From assembly GCF_003143855.1 (NCBI RefSeq), contig NZ_QFRK01000082.1, positions 1 to 32,775 on the forward strand: 32,775 nucleotides of DNA, in the 5' to 3' direction. Below the pieces are notes generated by a model. That model did no database searches. It was not told the origin of the DNA and was given only the letters and a program-made list of their open reading frames with translations. Source of the stretch: Streptomyces sp. NWU339. Its GTDB lineage: Bacteria > Actinomycetota > Actinomycetes > Streptomycetales > Streptomycetaceae. Both the position numbers and the translations under genes were made by a program. This document shows, one piece after another, positions 23,501 through 30,033 of this stretch. The first letter of the stretch is position 1, and each line of letters opens with the position of its first letter.

Positions 23501-25314
23501 TGGATCGTTTTCCTGAGGAAGTGGCGATGCGCTTGGTCGTCCTGGCCAAACGCCGCAACGACGAGCCGGCCCTGACCAGACTGAAGGAGGTAGGGAAGCG
23601 GCTGCGCGCGGCTGCGCCTGAGAGCCCGGATCCGCTGGCCGTGGCGAACTGGGCGGACCATCTGGACTGGGAACGCTTCGCGCTGGTGTCAGAAGGGGAT
23701 CAGACGGCCATCGTGGTGCGGCCATCAGACGATGTCGCACAGGAGCTGGCCAAGCGCCGCACTGAGTCCGCTCTAAGCCGCAAGCGCTATGAATTGATCA
23801 ACCGATATGCGCTTTTTCAGCGTCCACCGCACCGAGCCATGGCACCGAAAGGCTTCGACTCCGACCAGTTGCTCCTGGACCTCGCTGCGGCCCGCAGTCT
23901 CGCGAGCAGTGATGTAGAAGTCTGGGACGCGGTCTGTGCTGTGGCGGCGGCTGCCATTCATGCCGTCGTTCAGGGAGCGCAGCTCCCGGCTGACGATCTC
24001 GCGTGGTCGGTGGACTTGCTGACGTCCGTGACCGAGGAGGAGCGGACTCAACTCGACGCTGCCACCCTGCCCTGGGGAGCACAGCGCATGGTGGCCCTGG
24101 CCCTCCCACATCTCCTGGTGGACGTGGGAGCCGGCACGGACTCGCCGCTGCGAGACGGCCGACGCCGGGAGCGAGTCCGCGCGGCGATCATCGCCTGCGC
24201 GGAAGCTGCCGCGCACGAGATACGTGCATCCACGGTCGAGGGCCTGCGGCCGGTGTGGTCTGCTGCCTGTGCCGACGGGGAGCCTTGGTGTCACCATGCC
24301 GTGGCATGGGACGCCATACAAGCTGGCGTACAGCTGGTATTGGAGGAAGCCAACGCATTCCTGCGCGGCCATGGCTCCTCGCGCCCGCCGGTAACGAGTC
24401 TCGACCAACTGACCGGTGATGAAGGAGCGATGGCCACCCTGGGCACGGTGCTGCCGGCCGTATTGGAAGCTGCGCGGACACAGCACTGCACAACAGCCCA
24501 GGCTCGCACCCTGCGAACCTCCCTTCTGAATGCCTATACGCGTACCGCCTGCGCCTGGGAAGACCTGGACTACCACCGCACGGCGGAGCAACACTGCTCA
24601 CTGGCCGCGGCCCTGCTGCGGACCGCTGACGCCGAACCGGAGGTACTGAACGCTCTGGGCGAGGCTCTCGCCTCTTCCGCATACGCGCTCAGCCCCCTGC
24701 TGTACGGCTTGAAGCTCACAGCGACCTACGAGCCCGAGCTGATCAAATCTTTGGGCACCGTCTGGCCCCACCTGATGGAGACAGCGCTGACGCAGCCGGT
24801 ACAGCAGCACCGCGCTTTCCCCGATGAAACATGCGAAGACGAGGAACTGATAAAGGACTGGGAACGACGCGACAGCTCTTTCCAGCAGTTCGCCCAGGAG
24901 CGGCTGCTGGAGGAACTGATCCCTCAGCCCATCTTGTCCCTGGGAGATCCGGATCCAGACGCCACCTTGCACCGTGCACGGGACCAGTGGCTGTCCCTGG
25001 CTCCCCTTGAGGATCTGATCGACGCCTGGACCACCTGGGCGGAACCAGGCCAATTCGCTGCCGACCACCTCATCGACCTACTCAAGACACAGCTGATCCC
25101 CGAGCAGCTCGAACCAGGACTGCGCTGGGTCCGCCAGCTCGTGCTGGGTCCTGACGGCCTCCCCCGATCACCGGGATTTGCACTGGCCGACTGGCTGCGG
25201 GACCTGCATCCATTCCTGACGAAGCCGACACGCCCTCACTACCAAGCCCTCGTCGACGGACTCGCGCTGATTGAACACCCCCAAGCCGCGGAACTGCAGC
25301 AACTAGACGAGTGA
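20533..25314 (+). CDS. Trypsin-like protease fused to STAND-type NTPase and long helical domain
   Basis: A 1593-residue multidomain protein. Residues about 10-215 form a trypsin-fold protease with H36 (T-A-W-H), D78 (G-A-D-V-A-L) and S166 (S-G-V-S-G-A). Residues about 250-480 form a P-loop NTPase: Walker A G281-E-P-G-V-G-K-S288 and Walker B V-L-V-L-D345. The remaining 1100 residues are helical without motifs I can name, and look like a superhelical sensor or scaffold. The architecture (effector, STAND NTPase, sensor) resembles Avs-type and other STAND defence proteins, where a bound invader molecule triggers oligomerisation and the effector domain. No transmembrane segment is evident. The GTG start follows AGGGAGTAAGGGC. 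The next 545 bases hold no strong gene. Confidence 0.8.
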   Translation: MDPRRLADVRAGDSLGARSHGSGYLVAPRLVLTAWHTVHDSRTGERFERIEVRVGHHDYGEPVRRWGQVCWAGRDGADVALVRLDEAVACVGSVRWGRPGGGKVLPYQGLGFPRLAEYDGTQRRVEHLRGDLPSLASGPGGTFVLDQAAAPRPRSQNNERPWSGVSGAAIFCEEVLVGVVVRDDAEFDNRRLHAAPVYAFATAPDFAALFEHHVGTAPVLEQVGEEAAEQFRQWESLLRRLPQAINVAGSGEMLLGRDRVQTGLVGVVRQAGKGQVVVVRGEPGVGKSSLALRVVDDLRAQSAAVLVAPLTAMRTHAGALARLIGKAVAVSADSADVRQKVLVLDGVEGVLEGFEDLCAEAVEAALAAEITPVLVGRDDAADGLGGLVQRFSSAGVVDFRVPPLDDAEIQTVLAAAPELTRLARDPRSRWLLRRLAVVDLLLRSIDHGGDLPAVLTSEADVYIHVWDALVQRQKAEGVGPDDRTRVMVSLAGEQLSGRRNSALSGAALASLRSDGLLAPLGGASAVSGREHDFAHDVLRDFAIARRLLLDDGPQLLELHGARCALRAARIVCQVRLRPKSPDTFVAWWSTTYAQFQELAKAHGSRWEEVPWEAVLSASWCGEALEALTGRLLREPALLTALLRCVALRFAQGGVSDALVTAPVVAWLVRQRTPFLAPGEGEADDELVLGWLRAVSEDEAVKADITGYRPVRVLLRERLLQAAPKYPSEGFLEALALLGSDRDEAASTLLRDVAQRRPHVMMHAVDRVHAARCLAATDAALLGELALAYYRPRSLRPGHAASRRRRDGGRHEYWGIRERGQAAWYRGPFYALLSADLQQGTALIKALLDAELVAGAADGEKAQDAGLRIAYPGMGVQQYPGGDHAWAWYRGVLSGPQPCMSALMALERRWEELIQADCVSAPQAARAVLVNVGTSAGAGLAYGLLVRHLEEVTDELDGFLSSPAVWELEYSRVANNRVFGKQADLHDNDRLDRFPEEVAMRLVVLAKRRNDEPALTRLKEVGKRLRAAAPESPDPLAVANWADHLDWERFALVSEGDQTAIVVRPSDDVAQELAKRRTESALSRKRYELINRYALFQRPPHRAMAPKGFDSDQLLLDLAAARSLASSDVEVWDAVCAVAAAAIHAVVQGAQLPADDLAWSVDLLTSVTEEERTQLDAATLPWGAQRMVALALPHLLVDVGAGTDSPLRDGRRRERVRAAIIACAEAAAHEIRASTVEGLRPVWSAACADGEPWCHHAVAWDAIQAGVQLVLEEANAFLRGHGSSRPPVTSLDQLTGDEGAMATLGTVLPAVLEAARTQHCTTAQARTLRTSLLNAYTRTACAWEDLDYHRTAEQHCSLAAALLRTADAEPEVLNALGEALASSAYALSPLLYGLKLTATYEPELIKSLGTVWPHLMETALTQPVQQHRAFPDETCEDEELIKDWERRDSSFQQFAQERLLEELIPQPILSLGDPDPDATLHRARDQWLSLAPLEDLIDAWTTWAEPGQFAADHLIDLLKTQLIPEQLEPGLRWVRQLVLGPDGLPRSPGFALADWLRDLHPFLTKPTRPHYQALVDGLALIEHPQAAELQQLDE

Positions 25315-25375
25315 TCCGCCGGTTCACTCACCGCATCTCCGCACAGTACATCCGGCACGACCCACCCCGCCGCCG

Positions 25376-25744
25376 CTACGGTCCGTGACAGGTGCGTGAG
25401 GGCAGCCGTCCGGCGGCGGGTGTGAGTGGGCGGTGTGGTGGCAATGGGCCGCGCCCGCGGGTATGGTCCCGAGCCTTGGCCGGGCGGCACCCGCGGAGGC
25501 CGGGGCGGCTAGCACGGTGCCGCTTCGGGCAGGCCGGCGCCGTTGGTCGCGTCGCTGGTGGCTGGGCCGGGACTGACGCCGCGCTGGCTGCGGCACGTTG
25601 CGTGCTGGCGGGGCCGCCCGTGCTCACCCGGCCGCCGGGGCCTCGGCTCGGTGGCGGCCAGGACGGCGCCGGGGGCGGGCTGTCGTCCGCGTGAGGTGGC
25701 TCGGCGTGGGTGAGTCCGGTGCCCAGTGGGCGGCGGTCGGTCAT
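25376..25744 (-). CDS. Possible small Pro/Ala-rich protein
   Basis: A 122-codon minus-strand frame begins M-T-D-R-R-P-L-G-T-G and continues as a proline-, alanine- and arginine-rich sequence without domains. The opening resembles N-termini of small Streptomyces plasmid proteins I have seen, but there is no convincing ribosome site and GC-rich DNA often has such open frames. It is the best candidate in the 25315-25859 stretch, which otherwise shows only GC-rich sequence without repeats or hairpins that stand out. Confidence 0.25.
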   Translation of the reverse strand: MTDRRPLGTGLTHAEPPHADDSPPPAPSWPPPSRGPGGRVSTGGPASTQRAAASAASVPAQPPATRPTAPACPKRHRASRPGLRGCRPAKARDHTRGRGPLPPHRPLTPAAGRLPSRTCHGP

Positions 25745-25859
25745 CGTTCGATTCTCGCCGCGCCGCGGGTTCTTCTTCAGCGCCCCGGCCCAAGGCGCGC
25801 GCGTCGGCGGGGTCGCGCGCCCTCACGGACGCGGCGGCGCCCGGGGCGGCAGATGGGCG

Positions 25860-26099
25860 TCAACGGCGGGTGAGGGTGAGCCCTACGGCGGTGAGCAGGA
25901 CCGCCGCGACGCTCGCCGCGACCGTGAGGGGCTGGGCAAGGGCTGGGTGCTGGTACGTCACGTACAACGCGATGCCGCTGATCGCGAGGATGGCCAGGAC
26001 GGCCACAAGGCCCAGTAAGGCAAGCACGTTCGGGTCGCGGCTGGGGGAGGGCACCGGAATGTGTCCTTCACGGATCAGGGCGCGCAGGCAGAGCCGCAC
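25860..26099 (-). CDS. Small two-helix membrane protein
   Basis: A 79-residue frame with a basic N-terminus and two hydrophobic segments (about 27-48, L-A-L-L-G-L-V-A-V-L-A-I-L-A-I-S-G-I, and about 54-74), ending T-R-R. The hydrophobic pattern supports a real small membrane protein. The GTG start at 26099 lacks a clear ribosome site. It lies just left of a decayed gene, in a zone of similar small membrane proteins on both strands. Function is unknown. Confidence 0.45.
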   Translation of the reverse strand: MRLCLRALIREGHIPVPSPSRDPNVLALLGLVAVLAILAISGIALYVTYQHPALAQPLTVAASVAAVLLTAVGLTLTRR

Positions 26100-26229
26100 A
26101 CCACGTCGGGAGGTGCATGACGACCGTCAGCGTAGCGCATCCGAAGACCCCTGCACCCACTCTGACCTGCGGCTTTACGCATGGCAGTGCCATGCGTAGC
26201 GCGGTACGGTGGAGCACCCAAGAGGGACT

Positions 26230-26600
26230 TTTCTGTCTCGCTGGCGTGCTTGCCGACTGTGCCCCCGGCCGCGCACCCGAACACCTCCAGTGCACCTCCA
26301 GGAGAGCAGTGTTCTCCACGTCTCCAGCCGCCTGCAGCAGCTGCTCGGTGGCGGTGACAACAGCCGAGGCGGAGCAGCGCATCAGCGGGGCGGCTGCGGC
26401 GGCGACCCGGGTGAGCGGCTCCCGCACCGCAGCCGCGGTCTGTTTCGTGACCCGTCGCTCCCGGCCCAGGAGCTCCGCTGCCTGCCCGAAGTCCGCAAGT
26501 GCGCTCAGCCAGCCCGTCGGTACCACCGGCGATCCGGGTCCAGGTGGCACCGCCGGCGAACGGAAACCCTGCTCGCCTGCCGGAAAAGACGCTCAAGCCT
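26230..26600 (-). pseudogene. Decayed copy of the 30034-30645 membrane-protein gene
   Basis: About 320 bases align closely with 30112-30420. In minus frames one reads A-A-E-L-L-G-R-E-R, K-Q-T-A-A-A-V-R-E-P-L-T-R, A-A-P-L-M-R-C-S, A-V-V-T-A-T-E-Q-L-L and V-E-N-T-A-L-L-E, almost identical to the intact copy, but F-A-G-G-A and R-I-A-G-G-T fall in another frame and the N-terminal membrane segment is lost. A frameshift therefore lies near 26520-26535. Confidence 0.75.
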
Positions 26601-26623
26601 GTTTTCGCTTCCACTCGATGACG

Positions 26624-26848
26624 TCACCCGATGAGAGTGCGCAACACCGGCACACTGCCGCCTGCGCTGACCAGGCCCGCGAGGATCGCTCCGGCGACCG
26701 GTGTGCCGCTGAGGAACGTGAGTCCCCCGATGACCAATCCGATGACGACCGCCGCCAGGAGGATGATGGCGGTGTGCTGTGTCATGAACGGGCCGGGTCC
26801 GGAGGGCTCAGGCGGAGTCAACGGCGCAGGAGACGGGGTGGAACTCAC
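26624..26848 (-). CDS. Small two-helix membrane protein
   Basis: A 74-residue protein with a proline-rich N-terminus (S-T-P-S-P-A-P-L-T-P-P-E-P) and two hydrophobic helices (about 25-45 and 49-68) joined by a short S-G-T-P turn. GTG 26848 has GGAGAA about six bases upstream on the minus strand, a good ribosome site. It is transcribed away from the sigma-like genes, and the inverted repeat at 26906-26973 lies between the two. The helix-turn-helix-in-membrane layout resembles holins or small plasmid membrane proteins, but I cannot assign a function. Confidence 0.55.
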   Translation of the reverse strand: MSSTPSPAPLTPPEPSGPGPFMTQHTAIILLAAVVIGLVIGGLTFLSGTPVAGAILAGLVSAGGSVPVLRTLIG

Positions 26849-26905
26849 GTACTTCTCCAGGGTGTTGGTGTTGTCAGACGCCTGTTCCTACGTCGCGCTT
26901 GGCCC

Positions 26906-26973
26906 GGCACCCCACGGACCAATTTCGTTCCTGCACCGTGTCCAAAAATCTTGAAGAAAGTCCGTGGGGTGCC
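26906..26973. promoter_or_regulatory. Perfect 14-bp inverted repeat with 40-nt A/T-richer centre
   Basis: GGCACCCCACGGAC (26906-26919) is repeated exactly in reverse complement at 26960-26973. The 40 bases between are much richer in A/T (CAATTTCGTT, CCAAAAATCTTGAAGAAA) than their surroundings. It lies in the intergenic region between the minus-strand small membrane protein and the sigma-like gene pair, so it is well placed as a divergent operator, or as a long hairpin in the leader of either transcript. Confidence 0.5.
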
Positions 26974-27060
26974 TCAATGCGGCCCACCTACAAGGGGGCG
27001 ACGTAGGCGCACCCCCACGCATGTGAGGGCGGGCTGGACGACGACCGAAAGGGAGAGGAG

Positions 27061-27924
27061 ATGCAGGGCGACGACGCGGGCGGGCAGTTCGCAGCCGCGC
27101 GCGCCCGGGACCTACAACCTTCAGGTCAGCTCGGGCCGCAAAACCTGGGCGCGCCCGTGTCCGAAGACGACCTGCGTCAGCTGAGCGGCCGTCACAGCCG
27201 CGAAGCCAGGCAGCTGCAGCAGAGCATCGACCGCAGGATGAGCGACCAGCGGATCCTGGAGGTACTGGCCCGGGACGGCTTCGAGGGATCGCGTTACGAC
27301 CGCTTCGTGGAGGAACTAGTCCGCTACGGCATCTCGGTGCTGCGCGGCTGGATGCACTCCGGGTTCATCTTCCACTTGGTCGCCGACCGAGGCTTCGGCC
27401 TTAACCCACACGAGCTCGACCTAGAGGAGCTCGCTTCGAACAGCGACCTGCGGGAGGAGCTGGCGACCATGACCGTGGCCCGCGCCCTGCCCCGCTTCCG
27501 GCAGCGTGCGCTCATCGAGGGGGGTTGGACCTATGAGGGAGGTGCGAGCATCACCACCTACTTCATGGGCGCCTGCGCATACGACTTCCCCAACGAGTTC
27601 CGCCGGTATCGGGCTGGTGAAGAACGACAGAGCCGCGCCCTGCACCGGCAACAGGAGCTCTACGAGGACCCCATCAGCCCGCTTAGCGTGGCCGCCGAAG
27701 TCCACGGCAATCTGGAAGTGCTGGAACGCCTGCGGGTCATCAAGGACCCAAGAACACGGGCAACAGTCGCCTTGACTGTCGACGGCTACTCGCAGGAGGA
27801 GATCCGCCAGATCCTGGACGCTAAGTCAGTCCGGGCCGTCGAAGGAATGCTTTACCGGTGGCGGTCAAAGGAGAAGCGGGAGAGGGAAGAAGGTGACCAG
27901 CATGGCCAGCCACCAAGACGATGA
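27061..27924 (+). CDS. Sigma-70-like RNA polymerase factor (first of a pair)
   Basis: A 287-residue protein. The centre has an aromatic-rich block similar to sigma region 2 in atypical actinobacterial factors: L-V-R-Y-G-I-S-V-L-R-G-W, then A-L-P-R-F-R-Q-R-A and W-T-Y-E-G-G-A-S-I-T-T-Y-F-M-G-A-C. The C-terminal 60 residues, D-P-R-T-R-A-T-V-A-L-T-V-D-G-Y-S-Q-E-E-I-R-Q-I-L, then R-A-V-E-G-M-L-Y-R-W-R, look like a region 4 helix-turn-helix. ATG 27061 is preceded by GGGAGAGGAG. It overlaps the next sigma-like gene by 32 bases. Region-2 residues are diverged, so it may be an ECF-like sigma or a regulator built from sigma parts. Confidence 0.65.
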   Translation: MQGDDAGGQFAAARARDLQPSGQLGPQNLGAPVSEDDLRQLSGRHSREARQLQQSIDRRMSDQRILEVLARDGFEGSRYDRFVEELVRYGISVLRGWMHSGFIFHLVADRGFGLNPHELDLEELASNSDLREELATMTVARALPRFRQRALIEGGWTYEGGASITTYFMGACAYDFPNEFRRYRAGEERQSRALHRQQELYEDPISPLSVAAEVHGNLEVLERLRVIKDPRTRATVALTVDGYSQEEIRQILDAKSVRAVEGMLYRWRSKEKREREEGDQHGQPPRR

Positions 27925-28591
27925 CTTCGACGCGCTGCTGGAGAAGTCGTCCTTGGGCGGCTCGGCCGCCCGGCGGCTGCGCGAGCGGACCCCGCTCAGC
28001 CGGGCCCAGACCGTCCACAGGATCGTCGAACTCCGTCATCGGATCGCTTACCCCGGCGGTGAGCCACAACAAGCTCTACAGGCCCCTCCGGACCTGCCGC
28101 TCGAATTCGAGGCCTTCTACCTGGCGTATCAGCAGTTCTTCCATGACTTCGCGGAACTCCACCTCGGCAGTCGGCCGACTGCAGAACAGGTGGTCCACCA
28201 GGTGTTTCTGGAGATTCTCATGGGCTGGGAAGAGCTGCAGCAGGCCGACGTCGAACAGCAGGCACAGGCGATCCTGCGCAGCCACGTCATCCAACGCCTC
28301 CAGAAGGACACCGGTAATAACGGGGTCCGCTTCCTGGAGTACGTCCGCAGCCAGCTTGAGATCGACAGCAGTACGAACGACCTGTACAACGCGATCCTAG
28401 AGTTGCCTGAGCAGCAGTTCACTGTCATCGTCCTGCGCTACGTACTCGGCTACCCCACTGACGAGATCGCCCGCTACATGGGCGTGCACCGGAACACCGT
28501 CGCCTACCGCATCCGCAGGGGCCAAGAACGACTCCGCACCTCTCTCTTGCCGACCGCCCGGGCCCAGACGGAAAAAGAAGCGTGGCAGTGA
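27893..28591 (+). CDS. Sigma factor-like protein, ECF/region 4 type (second of a pair)
   Basis: A 232-residue protein with a clear C-terminal sigma region 4: L-P-E-Q-Q-F-T-V-I-V-L-R-Y-V-L-G-Y-P-T-D-E-I-A-R-Y-M-G-V-H-R, then N-T-V-A-Y-R-I-R-R-G-Q-E-R-L-R. The middle (about 75-140) holds a region-2-like helical block with F-Y-L-A-Y-Q-Q-F-F-H-D-F-A and E-I-L-M-G-W-E-E-L. It overlaps the upstream gene by 32 bases (GTG 27893, with AGGGAAGAAG before it; ATG 27902 is an alternative), so the pair is translationally coupled. It overlaps the next short ORF as GTGA. The coupling suggests two halves of one regulatory unit. Confidence 0.7.
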   Translation: MTSMASHQDDDFDALLEKSSLGGSAARRLRERTPLSRAQTVHRIVELRHRIAYPGGEPQQALQAPPDLPLEFEAFYLAYQQFFHDFAELHLGSRPTAEQVVHQVFLEILMGWEELQQADVEQQAQAILRSHVIQRLQKDTGNNGVRFLEYVRSQLEIDSSTNDLYNAILELPEQQFTVIVLRYVLGYPTDEIARYMGVHRNTVAYRIRRGQERLRTSLLPTARAQTEKEAWQ

Positions 28592-28665
28592 CCACTATGT
28601 CTGCGCCCGCTGAGCTCACTGCCGCACGAGCAGCCAACCGCGAGCTGACCAAGGCCTTGAACTAG
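28588..28665 (+). pseudogene. N-terminal stub of a third gene in the sigma operon
   Basis: A 25-codon frame (M-T-T-M-S-A-P-A-E-L-T-A-A-R-A-A-N-R-E-L) starts at a GTG overlapping the previous stop as GTGA, so it was once a coupled third gene. It stops at 28663-28665 and is followed by unrelated remnants, so it is probably truncated by the rearrangement that created the 28.7-28.96 kb junction. It could also be a genuine small peptide gene. Confidence 0.4.
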
Positions 28666-28736
28666 CGTGCGTGAGCGCTGCGGTACTTCTTCTATCGCCG
28701 GCCAGGTATCGGTGGTCGCTGAGCCTGGGCGCGGCG

Positions 28737-28845
28737 CCGCCGCACCCACCAAAACAGTAGCGGAGCGGCGGCCGCGTTGACCGCCCGGCCGACGCCTCCA
28801 AGCGCGCTGTGTTCTCCACCTTTTCAGCCGCGTGCAGCCGCTGCA
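28737..28845 (-). pseudogene. Second decayed copy of the 30034-30645 gene (3' end only)
   Basis: The sequence GCGGCCGCGTTGACCGCCCG, then GGCC-GCCTCCA, GCGCG and TGTTCTCCAC, matches 30098-30162 with one internal deletion of about 13 bases. This corresponds to the last ~40 codons of the intact gene. Similarity ends about 28845, exactly where tpg-like coding begins on the other strand, so this is a recombination junction between two dead genes. Confidence 0.65.
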
Positions 28846-28956
28846 GCGCATCGCTGCCGAGGGCCTAGCGGAGATGTACTTCCGCGCCAACAACACCCGT
28901 GCGCACGGCCTGGGCGTGGAGTTCACCAACAGGAGGAGATCGACATCTCCCTGTAG
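28844..28956 (+). pseudogene. tpg: Tpg (telomere terminal protein) C-terminal remnant, frameshifted
   Basis: The frame reads A-A-E-G-L-A-E-M-Y-F-R-A-N-N-T-R-A-H-G-L, then G-V-E-F-T-N. After a one-base deletion near 28931 the next frame continues Q-E-E-I-D-I-S-L and stops at 28954-28956. From memory the C-terminus of Streptomyces Tpg has A-E-G-L-x-E-V-Y-F, then G-L-x-V-E-F-T and a short acidic hydrophobic tail, so the match is direct. Tpg is covalently attached to replicon 5' ends and primes end patching. The rest of the gene is missing, so a working copy must lie elsewhere if the telomere is to be maintained. Confidence 0.7.
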
Positions 28957-28975
28957 GGCAGGACCACCCCGTGAA

Positions 28976-29018
28976 GCCGCCTCGTCCCCAGCATTCCATC
29001 TGCCGGGGACGAGGCGGC
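28976..29018. terminator. Strong bidirectional hairpin
   Basis: GCCGCCTCGTCCCC (28976-28989) pairs perfectly with GGGGACGAGGCGGC (29005-29018) around a 15-nt loop. It lies between the plus-strand remnant genes and the 3' end of the minus-strand gene at 29071, so it can terminate both directions. There is no T-run on either side, as is common in Streptomyces. The rest of 28666-29070 holds only the two pseudogene remnants. Confidence 0.7.
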
Positions 29019-29070
29019 TCGCATCCTACGGGGGCAGGGTCCGGTGCCCGCGGGCCCTGACGGATTCTTG

Positions 29071-29892
29071 TCAGACTGCGATGAATAGCTGCGGGAGTGC
29101 GGCGATCGTGGCGTGTGAGGCGCGGTGCCGTTCACGTCGTTCCGCTTCTGCCTGCACAGCCTCAGTTAGGGCGGTCGAGATTTCCGCATGGCTGCCCCAC
29201 TCGGCGACTTCGTTCTCAAGGGCGACGCAGGCGACACGGAACTGCTGTTGGGCTTTTTCGAGTGCTGCCTGCGTGCGGGTCACTTGCTGCTGCTTCTGCT
29301 CCTGTGTGTTGAATGGGGTCGGCGGCTGGCTCAGCTCTTCCCGCGCGCTGGCGAGTGACTGCGCACGCTGATCCATCTCGCCCTTAGCGGCGAGGGCAGC
29401 CGTAGCTGCCTTTGACGCGTATCCCGTGACCTTGAAGCCATGAGGGCTGCTCATAGTGACACTGTCGCTCACATGCTCCCCGGGGTATTTGGGGACCTTC
29501 AGGAACTGCTGGTCGGTTCGCCCGTTCAGCCACTGGAGGACATGGCTCGTCACGTACCGGTCTGCCGCATCGTCATCAAAGGTCTGGGGCACATGACGCA
29601 GCGGACCAGGGTCGAACTCCGGAGTTTGGATTACTGCTGCGCGAAAAATTTCGGTGCCGCGTTGCCAGACGACGTGCCAGTGAGCGACTGCATTGCCGCA
29701 CTTCTCGGGATGGTAGTTCACGACACCCCAAGGATCACCGTTGAGGCTGCCGTCCTCGCTGATAAGCGGTTCCTCGCGGAGTTGTCGGAACACGGCGAGT
29801 GTGACCTGCTTACCGCTGATAGTGAGCGTCTTCACCTCAACTGAGGCCGTCGTGATCAGCGCATTTTGGGTGGTGAGGTGTTTGCCTGCCAC
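29071..29892 (-). CDS. Uncharacterised protein with C-terminal coiled coil
   Basis: A 273-residue protein that I do not recognise by name. The N-terminal half is beta-rich with distinctive sequence: T-L-T-I-S-G-K-Q-V-T-L-A-V-F-R-Q-L, then W-G-V-V-N-Y-H-P-E-K-C and H-W-H-V-V-W-Q-R-G. The C-terminal half (about 170-260) is a charged, alanine- and glutamine-rich helix, probably coiled coil (P-F-N-T-Q-E-Q-K-Q-Q-Q-V-T). The GTG at 29892 has AAAAAGGAG about five bases upstream on the minus strand, much better than the longer frame starting at 29967. The conserved W, H and C residues hint at metal or nucleic-acid binding, but that is a guess. Confidence 0.65.
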   Translation of the reverse strand: MAGKHLTTQNALITTASVEVKTLTISGKQVTLAVFRQLREEPLISEDGSLNGDPWGVVNYHPEKCGNAVAHWHVVWQRGTEIFRAAVIQTPEFDPGPLRHVPQTFDDDAADRYVTSHVLQWLNGRTDQQFLKVPKYPGEHVSDSVTMSSPHGFKVTGYASKAATAALAAKGEMDQRAQSLASAREELSQPPTPFNTQEQKQQQVTRTQAALEKAQQQFRVACVALENEVAEWGSHAEISTALTEAVQAEAERRERHRASHATIAALPQLFIAV

Positions 29893-30033
29893 TACTTCTC
29901 CTTTTTGGGCGTGAGGGCAATGAGCCGGCGGCGTCCTCCGTGATCGCCGCAGCAGGCTCTTGGACACGGCCTAAGCACGGTGTTCACTGACACGGAGTAC
30001 ATGGAAATCGTGCTGCAGCCAGGCGATGCGCCG

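Noticed and set aside
25315..25859. Several short open frames on both strands
   Set aside because: Low-complexity Pro/Ala/Arg/Gly products without ribosome sites; only the 25376-25744 frame is kept, at low confidence.
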